Shown here piece after piece: positions 32,161 through 37,414 of a stretch of DNA of 37,414 bases. Under the pieces are notes generated by a model. That model saw only the letters and a list, made by a program, of their open reading frames with translations, ran no database searches and was not told where the DNA came from. The stretch spans positions 1 to 37,414 of the forward strand of contig LNEE01000040.1 in NCBI GenBank assembly GCA_001464895.1. Direction: 5' to 3'. The stretch comes from Betaproteobacteria bacterium Ga0077532 (lineage in GTDB: Bacteria; Pseudomonadota; Gammaproteobacteria; Burkholderiales; Ga0077523). Position 1 is the stretch's first letter, and every line of letters starts with the position of its first letter. Both the position numbers and the translations under genes were made by a program.

Positions 32161-32946
32161 ATGCTGACCCTGTACCAACACCCGCTGTCCACCTACGCGA
32201 TGAAAGTGAAGATCTCGCTCCGCGAGAAGGGCATCCCCTTCACGCCGATCCTGCCGGACGGCATGGCCGATGGCTCCGCGGCCGGCGAGTTCGTCGCGGC
32301 GAGCCCGCGCGCGGAGATCCCGACGCTGATCGACGGCGACGTGCAGGTCTTCGACTCCACGGTGATTCTCGAGTACATCGAAGACAAGTGGCCCGAGCCG
32401 CCGCTCCGCGCGACGACCCCCGCGGCGAAGGCGCGTACGCGCATGATCGAGGACCTCATGGACTGCCAGTACGAGCCCAACAACTGGGGCACGATGGAAG
32501 TCCTCCGCGCGAAGCGTGCGACCGGCCCGCTGGCCGACAAGCTCGTCGCCTTCGGTCGCAGCAACATCGAGCGCCTGCAGCGCTGGCTCGACGGGCAGCT
32601 GGGCGATGCGCCGTGGTTCCACGGCGACACGTTCGGCCTCACCGACATCGTCGTGGCGCCGTACATCGCGCGCTCGCTGCTCAACTACGGATACGAACCC
32701 GCGACACCGCGGCTCGCGTCGTGGCTCGAGCGTACGCGTGCGCGGCCGGCCGTGGCGCAGACCATCGACGAGATGTGCGATGTCTTCGCGAAGCTCCCCG
32801 ACTTCCCGGCGCTCATCGCGGAAGGGAAGATCCGCCGCCAGTACCGCGACCACCGCCTCGAGTGGATGATCGCGGGCGGCGGCATCGACGTCGTCCGCGA
32901 GGGCATCGAGAAGGGCAGCATCCGCTTCTCGCGCATTCCCGAGTGA
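32161..32946 (+). CDS. Glutathione S-transferase family protein
   Basis: A 261-residue GST. The thioredoxin-like domain (1-82) starts LTLYQHPLSTYAMKVKISLREKG and has the glutathione-site patterns AEIPTLIDGD and FDSTVILEYIEDKWP. The all-helical domain follows, with WFHGDTFGLTDIVVAPYI matching the conserved folding motif. A C-terminal extension (about 215-261) adds RQYRDHRLEWMI, beyond typical length. GGGAGGAG is about 7-9 nt before the ATG. Its place between a quinone reductase and an acyl-CoA ligase suggests a role in the same catabolic route (detoxification, isomerisation or ether/thioether cleavage), which is inference. Confidence 0.9.
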   Translation: MLTLYQHPLSTYAMKVKISLREKGIPFTPILPDGMADGSAAGEFVAASPRAEIPTLIDGDVQVFDSTVILEYIEDKWPEPPLRATTPAAKARTRMIEDLMDCQYEPNNWGTMEVLRAKRATGPLADKLVAFGRSNIERLQRWLDGQLGDAPWFHGDTFGLTDIVVAPYIARSLLNYGYEPATPRLASWLERTRARPAVAQTIDEMCDVFAKLPDFPALIAEGKIRRQYRDHRLEWMIAGGGIDVVREGIEKGSIRFSRIPE

Positions 32947-33028
32947 TCCTCGCGGCGCCCGCCGCACCCGACCGAAATCGCAGTGTCGCGAGCGCCGCAC
33001 CCGACGGCGCCGGCCAAGGAGGAGTTGC

Positions 33029-34639
33029 ATGCAGTCCACGATGATGCACGTGAAGCTCACGCTCACGCATTTCCTGGAGCGCGCGGGCACGTTGTTCCCG
33101 GATGTCGAGATCGTCTCGCGCATGCCGGACAAGTCGCTGCACCGGTCGAACTATCGCGCCTTCCACCGGCGCGCGCGGCTGCTGGCCGAGGCGCTGCAGA
33201 AGGCGGGCATCCGCAAGGGTGACCGCGTGGCGACGCTCATGTGGAACCACTACGCGCACTACGAGGCGTACTTCGGCGTGATCGCGAGCGGCGCCGTGCT
33301 GCACACACTCAACATCCGCCTGGCGCCCGACGAGATCGCGTACATCGCGGACCACGCGGAGGACCGCATCGTCATCGTCGACGACATCCTCCTGCCGTTG
33401 CTCGAACAGTTCCGTGCGAAGACCCGCATCGAGCGCGTGATCGTCGTGCCGCTCACCGGCAAGCCCGTGCCCGAGGGGTATACGAACTACGAAGACTTTC
33501 TCGCGACGGCGTCCGGTGACTGGGACTACCCGGAGATGGAGGAGGACGATCCCATCGCCATGTGCTACACGTCGGGTACGACGGGGCGGCCGAAGGGCGT
33601 CGTCTACTCGCACCGTTCGCAGGTGCTCCATTCCCTCGTGCAGGTGATGCCCGACGGCATCGGGATCTCCGGCCACGACGTCATCCTGCCGGTGGTGCCC
33701 ATGTTCCACGCCAACGCGTGGGGGGTGCCGTACGCCGCGGCGATGATCGGCACGAAGATGGTCTTCCCCGGACCGCACCTGCATCCCGACGATCTGCTGC
33801 CGCTGCTCGAATCCGAAGGCGTCACGATCTCGTGCGGCGTGCCCACCATCTGGCTCGGGATGATCCAGATCCTCGATCGCGATCCCGGCCGGTGGAAGCT
33901 TCATCCGAAGCTCCGCCTCACGGTGGGCGGCTCGGCGGTGCCCGAGAGCCTGATCCGCGGCTTCGCGAAGCACGGCATCGACGTGAACCAGGGATGGGGC
34001 ATGACCGAGACCTCACCGCTCGCGACCATCTCGCGCCCGCTGCAGACGCAGACGGATCTCACCGAGGACGAGCGATTCGCGCTCCAGGCGACGCAGGGCT
34101 ACGTGCTTCCCCTCGTGGACTTGCGCATCGTCGGCGATGAAGGCGTCCAGCCATGGGATGGCAAATCGGTGGGGGAGATCCAGGTGCACGGCCCATGGAT
34201 CACGGGCAGCTATCACGAACTCCCGCAGTCGGAGTCGAGCTTCACGGCCGACGGCTGGCTGCGCACGGGTGACGTGGCGGCGGTCACCCCGGAAGGCTTC
34301 GTGAAGATCACCGACCGCACGAAGGACCTCATCAAGTCGGGCGGCGAGTGGATCAGTTCGGTGGATCTCGAGAATGCGATCATGGGGCACCCGGCGGTGG
34401 CGGAAGCGGCAGTCATCGCCGTTCCCCATCCGAAGTGGGCTGAACGGCCACTCGCGGTCGTGGTGCTGAAGGCGGGGCAGACGGTGGACGCCGAGGGCCT
34501 GCGCGGCTTCCTCGTCGACAAGTTCGCGAAATGGGCGATCCCGGATGCCTGGGAGTTCGTAGACGCGATCCCGCGGACGTCGACTGGCAAGTTCCTGAAG
34601 ACGGCATTGCGGGAGCGGTACAAGGACAGGCAGTGGTAG
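33029..34639 (+). CDS. Acyl-CoA ligase (AMP-forming, medium/long-chain, AlkK-like)
   Basis: A 536-residue adenylate-forming ligase that would activate a carboxylic acid to its CoA thioester. The phosphate-binding loop is YTSGTTGRPKG from residue 180. Further motifs are GWGMTETSPLA, YHELPQS...DGWLRTGDVA and the hinge ITDRTKDLIKSGGEWIS; the C-terminal catalytic Lys lies in RTSTGKFLKT. The overall pattern (NIRLAPDEIAYIADHAED, PMFHANAWG) is that of AlkK-type fatty-acid ligases. GGAGTT precedes the ATG by about 6 nt. It closes a run of four same-strand genes and probably supplies the first step of their pathway. The acid is unknown. Confidence 0.92.
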   Translation: MQSTMMHVKLTLTHFLERAGTLFPDVEIVSRMPDKSLHRSNYRAFHRRARLLAEALQKAGIRKGDRVATLMWNHYAHYEAYFGVIASGAVLHTLNIRLAPDEIAYIADHAEDRIVIVDDILLPLLEQFRAKTRIERVIVVPLTGKPVPEGYTNYEDFLATASGDWDYPEMEEDDPIAMCYTSGTTGRPKGVVYSHRSQVLHSLVQVMPDGIGISGHDVILPVVPMFHANAWGVPYAAAMIGTKMVFPGPHLHPDDLLPLLESEGVTISCGVPTIWLGMIQILDRDPGRWKLHPKLRLTVGGSAVPESLIRGFAKHGIDVNQGWGMTETSPLATISRPLQTQTDLTEDERFALQATQGYVLPLVDLRIVGDEGVQPWDGKSVGEIQVHGPWITGSYHELPQSESSFTADGWLRTGDVAAVTPEGFVKITDRTKDLIKSGGEWISSVDLENAIMGHPAVAEAAVIAVPHPKWAERPLAVVVLKAGQTVDAEGLRGFLVDKFAKWAIPDAWEFVDAIPRTSTGKFLKTALRERYKDRQW

Positions 34640-34677
34640 GGCGACGGTCTTCGTAGTTCGGCGCGGGGCGCACCCCC

Positions 34678-34892
34678 GTGGGTCGGGCACTGCGCGACGC
34701 CTGCGTTCGTGGATTCGTCGCTGTGCCCAAGCCAACGCGGCGTCGAGCGATGCTCGACCCACGAAGGACTGCGTCCCTGGAACCCGCAGCGCTGAAAACA
34801 AGCCCCGTGGGTCGGGCTTCGCCCGACGCCTGCGTTCCTGGATTCGTCGAGGTGCCCAGGCCAACGCCGCGTCGAGCTGCTGCTCGACCCAC
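34678..34892 (-). repeat. Family 1 twin-hairpin elements, two copies in opposite orientation
   Basis: Two copies, 34678-34762 and 34807-34892, are 129 bp apart. They are the reverse complement of the 14.7-15.5 kb units: the GTCGGGC...GCCCGAC hairpin comes first and the GTCGAGC...GCTCGAC hairpin last. The first copy has a stem mismatch (CACTGCGCGAC); the second has a changed loop (TTC). They lie between the acyl-CoA ligase and metallopeptidase genes, which run the same way. Confidence 0.92.
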
Positions 34893-35007
34893 GTAAGCCC
34901 TTTGCGACTCGATGCCTCGGCGTTCAGAAACCTCGCTGTCCACCCGATGACCAGCTCACCGCCGGACGCGGCGCCGCCGCGCTTCCAACCCCGGGGAGCA
35001 CATCGAC

Positions 35008-35775
35008 TTGTTCCGCAAGATCCGCATCGCCCTGCTGTTGATGGTCCTCGCCCACGTCGCGATCGGCGGCTGGCTGCTCCGCGCCCGGACGGCGTCGTGG
35101 GATGTGCCGCTGCGCGTGGCGATCTTTCCGATCGCAGCAGACGGGAGCCCGCGGACGCGTGAACACGTCGACGGTCTCACCGCTGACCGATTCGAAGCCA
35201 TCGAGGCGTGGTTCGCGGAGGAGGGGCGACGCTACGGCCTGCGGCTCGTGCGGCCGGTCGACGTGCAGCTCGCGAAGCCGCTCCTCGCGATCCCGCCCGC
35301 GCCACCGTTCGGCGGGCACGCTGTCGAGATCATGTTCTGGAGCCTCCAGCTGCGCTGGTGGGTCTGGCAGCACGCCGACACGGAAGGTCCGGCACCGCAC
35401 GTGAAGCTGTTCCTCGTGTACCACGATCCGCGTCTGACCAGCGCAGTGCCGCACTCCGTGGGGCTGCGCGAAGGGATGGTCGGCGTGGTGCACGTGTACG
35501 CCGACCGCGGACAGACGGCCGAGAACCTTGTGGTCGCGACGCACGAACTGCTGCACACGCTGGGCGCGACCGACAAGTACGATCCGGCGACCAATCTGCC
35601 GAGCTTCCCCGATGGCTACGCCGAACCGGCACGCGGACCCGCTGCCGCCCAGGATTTCGCCGAGATCATGGCCGGCCGCACGCCGGTGTCGCCGGGCCGG
35701 GCGGAGATGCCGTCGGGGCTGGATGCCACGCTCATCGGAACGCTCACCGCGCGTGAGATCGGGTGGGGGCGGTAG
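35008..35775 (+). CDS. Membrane-anchored metzincin-like metallopeptidase (HExxHxxGxxD)
   Basis: A 255-residue protein of no family that I can name. A TTG start at 35008 is preferred: GGGGAGC lies about 9 nt upstream and no in-frame ATG gives a better N-terminus. A basic start is followed by one hydrophobic segment (about 7-24), a signal anchor or uncleaved signal. The central motif H179-E180-L-L-H183-T-L-G186-A-T-D189 fits the zinc site of metzincins in which Asp replaces the third His, as known for snapalysin. A later EIMAGRTPVSPG stretch could hold the Met-turn. A periplasmic peptidase role is likely. Its stop abuts a family 1 repeat. Confidence 0.7.
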   Translation: MFRKIRIALLLMVLAHVAIGGWLLRARTASWDVPLRVAIFPIAADGSPRTREHVDGLTADRFEAIEAWFAEEGRRYGLRLVRPVDVQLAKPLLAIPPAPPFGGHAVEIMFWSLQLRWWVWQHADTEGPAPHVKLFLVYHDPRLTSAVPHSVGLREGMVGVVHVYADRGQTAENLVVATHELLHTLGATDKYDPATNLPSFPDGYAEPARGPAAAQDFAEIMAGRTPVSPGRAEMPSGLDATLIGTLTAREIGWGR

Positions 35776-36254
35776 TGGCCTCTCGGGCTGCAGCCCGACG
35801 CCCGCGTGCCTCGATTCGCCGCTTTGCCCAAGCCATCTCCGCGTCGAGCGATGCTCGACCCACGAAGGGCCTTCGTCACTGGAACCCGCAGCGCTGAAAA
35901 CAACCCCCGTGGGTCGGGCACTGCCCGACGCCTGCGATCCTGGATTCGCCGCTTTGCCCAAGCCATCTCCGCGTCGAGCGATGCTCGACCCACGAAGGGT
36001 CTTCGCGACTGGATGCTTCAGCGCTGAAAACAACCTCCGTGGGTCGGGCACTGCCCGACGCCCGCGTTCCTGGATTCGCCGCAGTGCCCAAGCCAACGCC
36101 GCGTCGAGCGATGCTCGACCCACGAAGGGTCTTCGTCACTGGAACCCGCAGCGCTGGGAAACGACCCCCGTGGGTCGGGCACTGCCCGATGCCTGCGATC
36201 CTGGATCCGGCGCAGTGCCCAAGCCCACGCCGCGTCGAGCGATGCTCGACCCAC
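35775..36254 (-). repeat. Family 1 twin-hairpin array, four copies in opposite orientation
   Basis: Copies lie at 35775-35863 (degenerate first arm), 35909-35993, 36039-36123 and 36170-36254, with 130-131 bp spacing between the last three. Orientation matches the 34.7 kb pair and is opposite to the 14.7-15.5 kb array. Spacers share the GCGCTGAAAACAAC motif, whose complement is found between the units of the first array. It fills the gap between the convergent metallopeptidase and SIMPL genes, and the first copy touches the metallopeptidase stop codon. Confidence 0.92.
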
Positions 36255-36269
36255 GACAATCCAATTCGC

Positions 36270-36977
36270 CTACTTCATCTCCAGCACGATCGTCCCCGTC
36301 ACCACCACCCCGACGCGCGTCGAACCGCCTTCCATCGTTGGCGCCGCGACGTCCGATGCCGCGCCCCGCATCAACATCGCCGGTCTCGGTGACGGGCCCA
36401 TGCCACCCTCCGGATTCACCACCAGTTCGCGCAGCTGCCAAGCCTTGCTGCCTGCCGCTTTCGAGGCGATGTCGGCGCGGCGGCGGAATTCGGTGATCGC
36501 GGTCGTCGTCAGCTCGTCATCCGCCTTTCGCCGCGCTTCCTCCGAAACCAGGAACTCCACGCCGTTCAGGCCGAGCGTGGCCTGCAGTTTTCCGATGAGT
36601 GCCGTGAGCCCCTTGAAGTCCGTACTCTCCAGCGACAGCTCGGCGCGCGCACGCCAGCGGGCGATGCGATTGGTCTTGTCGTAGATCGGGAACGTCTGGT
36701 AACTGCCCGTGCGCACCTTCACCCCGGGCTGCGCCTTGGCGATCTTCGTGGCTTCGCCCAGCACGCGATTCACCTGGTCGGCCACCTTCGCGGGGTTGGC
36801 GTCCTCGGCTTCCGTCGACATCAGGGCGCGCATGGTGTCGTTCTCGACCTCGACGCTGCTCTGGGCCTGGAGACTCACGCGTGGCGCCGTCTCGTCCGCT
36901 GCTGCGGCGGGCGACATGGATGTGATCGGCAGCGCGAACACGAGCGTCGCGATCAGGGCGGGAATCGGCTTGAACAT
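36270..36977 (-). CDS. SIMPL (DUF541) domain protein, secreted
   Basis: A 235-residue periplasmic protein. The signal peptide covers about residues 1-26 (hydrophobic core then SPAAAADE). The mature protein begins with the SIMPL pattern VSLQAQSSVEVENDTMRALMSTEAED and has NRVLGEATKIAKAQPGVKVRTGSYQTFPIY, then YDK...ARAELSLESTDF. It ends VGVVVTGTIVLEM, the usual closing strand. The role of SIMPL proteins (E. coli YggE is one, linked to oxidative stress) is poorly defined. The start at 36977 has GGAGG 5-6 nt upstream. It is divergent from the dehydratase gene, with only 67 bp between start codons. Confidence 0.9.
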   Translation of the reverse strand: MFKPIPALIATLVFALPITSMSPAAAADETAPRVSLQAQSSVEVENDTMRALMSTEAEDANPAKVADQVNRVLGEATKIAKAQPGVKVRTGSYQTFPIYDKTNRIARWRARAELSLESTDFKGLTALIGKLQATLGLNGVEFLVSEEARRKADDELTTTAITEFRRRADIASKAAGSKAWQLRELVVNPEGGMGPSPRPAMLMRGAASDVAAPTMEGGSTRVGVVVTGTIVLEMK

Positions 36978-37044
36978 GGGACCTCCGGTGAGCACAATCG
37001 ACCGACCGAACATACACGACAACGATTCCAGGGCGGAGACCACG

Positions 37045-37414
37045 ATGACCGACGATGCAACGAAGGACGACCCGCAGGACGAACCCCGGGGCTTCCGCCG
37101 CAACCTCACCAACTACGGTGACCGGGAGTTCGCGCTGTATCTGCGGCGGTCCTTCGCGCAGTCCACCGGGCTCTCGAAGAGCCTGATGAACCGGCCCATC
37201 GTCGGCATCGCCCAGACCGGCAGCGACTTCAACAACTGCCACCGGAACGTGCCGGAACTCGTCGAGGCGGTGAAGCGAGGCGTGCTGGCCGCCGGCGGGC
37301 TTCCTCTCGCATTCCCGACGGTGTCGCTCGGCGAGGTTTTCCTGAGCCCGACCAGCCTGCTCTTCCGCAACCTCATGTCGGTCGATACCGAGGAGATGGT
37401 CCGCGCGCAGCCCA
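37045..37414 (+). CDS. IlvD/Edd-family dehydratase (N-terminal part)
   Basis: The first 123 codons of a dehydratase whose rest lies beyond the window. Family patterns are FALYLRRSFAQSTGLS, then RPIVGIAQTGSDFNNCH with C65 as the expected first iron-sulfur ligand, and GGLPLAFPTVSLGE. These enzymes dehydrate dihydroxy acids, sugar acids or phosphogluconate. The variant N-terminus (REFALYLRRSF) looks closer to the sugar-acid or hydroxyacid dehydratase branch than to biosynthetic IlvD, but the fragment is too short to settle this. GGAG lies about 6 nt before the ATG. Confidence 0.88.
   Translation, partial: MTDDATKDDPQDEPRGFRRNLTNYGDREFALYLRRSFAQSTGLSKSLMNRPIVGIAQTGSDFNNCHRNVPELVEAVKRGVLAAGGLPLAFPTVSLGEVFLSPTSLLFRNLMSVDTEEMVRAQP

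Overview
The window is GC-rich chromosomal DNA from a Gram-negative proteobacterium. Tat/Sec-type signal peptides, a lipoprotein-type outer-membrane barrel and several ABC uptake systems with periplasmic binding proteins all point to two membranes. The gene mix (Liv- and Dpp-type importers, a xanthine-dehydrogenase-family hydroxylase, bacteriophytochrome, YghU, an APH-type acyl-CoA phosphotransferase) suggests a metabolically versatile beta- or gammaproteobacterium. This placement is an inference; no rRNA or phylogenetic marker lies in the window.

Layout. 1-840 (-): an HDOD signalling protein, 3' end cut by the window. 1173-6808 (+): a tightly coupled operon with a Liv-type ABC importer (binding protein, two permeases, two ATPases) and a short DUF1116 protein. 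6739-11664 (-): a convergent, equally tightly coupled operon with a cog3964-type amidohydrolase and the large, FAD and 2Fe-2S subunits of a molybdenum hydroxylase. Together these look like an uptake and breakdown module for a nitrogen heterocycle, amide or ureide: import, hydroxylation, hydrolytic opening, and possibly a carbamoyl-transfer step. 11975-14638 (+): a bacteriophytochrome histidine kinase. 15510-17201 (-): a metallophosphoesterase with a long C-terminal extension. 18273-24519 (+): an S33 proline-iminopeptidase-like hydrolase followed by a complete Dpp/Opp-type peptide importer, suggesting uptake and cytoplasmic cleavage of short peptides. 25378-26421 (-): an HTH antitoxin/PIN toxin pair. 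26686-27432 (-): an outer-membrane barrel. 27760-28632 (+): a YghU-type glutathione transferase. 28976-34639: a divergent SDR gene and a four-gene run of phosphotransferase, quinone oxidoreductase, GST and acyl-CoA ligase, which together suggest activation and breakdown of an unusual (perhaps hydroxy) acid. 35008-35775 (+): a membrane-anchored HExxHxxGxxD metallopeptidase-like protein. 36270-36977 (-): a SIMPL/DUF541 protein. 37045-end (+): the start of an IlvD/Edd dehydratase.

The most striking non-coding structure is two families of palindromic repeats. Family 1 is a unit of about 85 bp made of two hairpins with inverted ends. It repeats every 130 bp as six full units plus a half unit at 14660-15470, and recurs in opposite orientation at 34678-34892 and 35775-36254. 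Family 2 is a REP/BIME-like element of about 29 bp (core TGTAGGAGCGG) with 14 copies at 17.3, 17.5, 24.55-25.13, 27.6 and 28.7-29.0 kb. It includes a repeated unit of about 210 bp holding a hairpin whose arms covary between copies. Most of these clusters sit between convergent genes, where they may act in transcription termination or mRNA 3'-end stability. The stretch 17483-18272 holds no gene I can support. No tRNA, rRNA, CRISPR array, insertion sequence or prophage was recognised.
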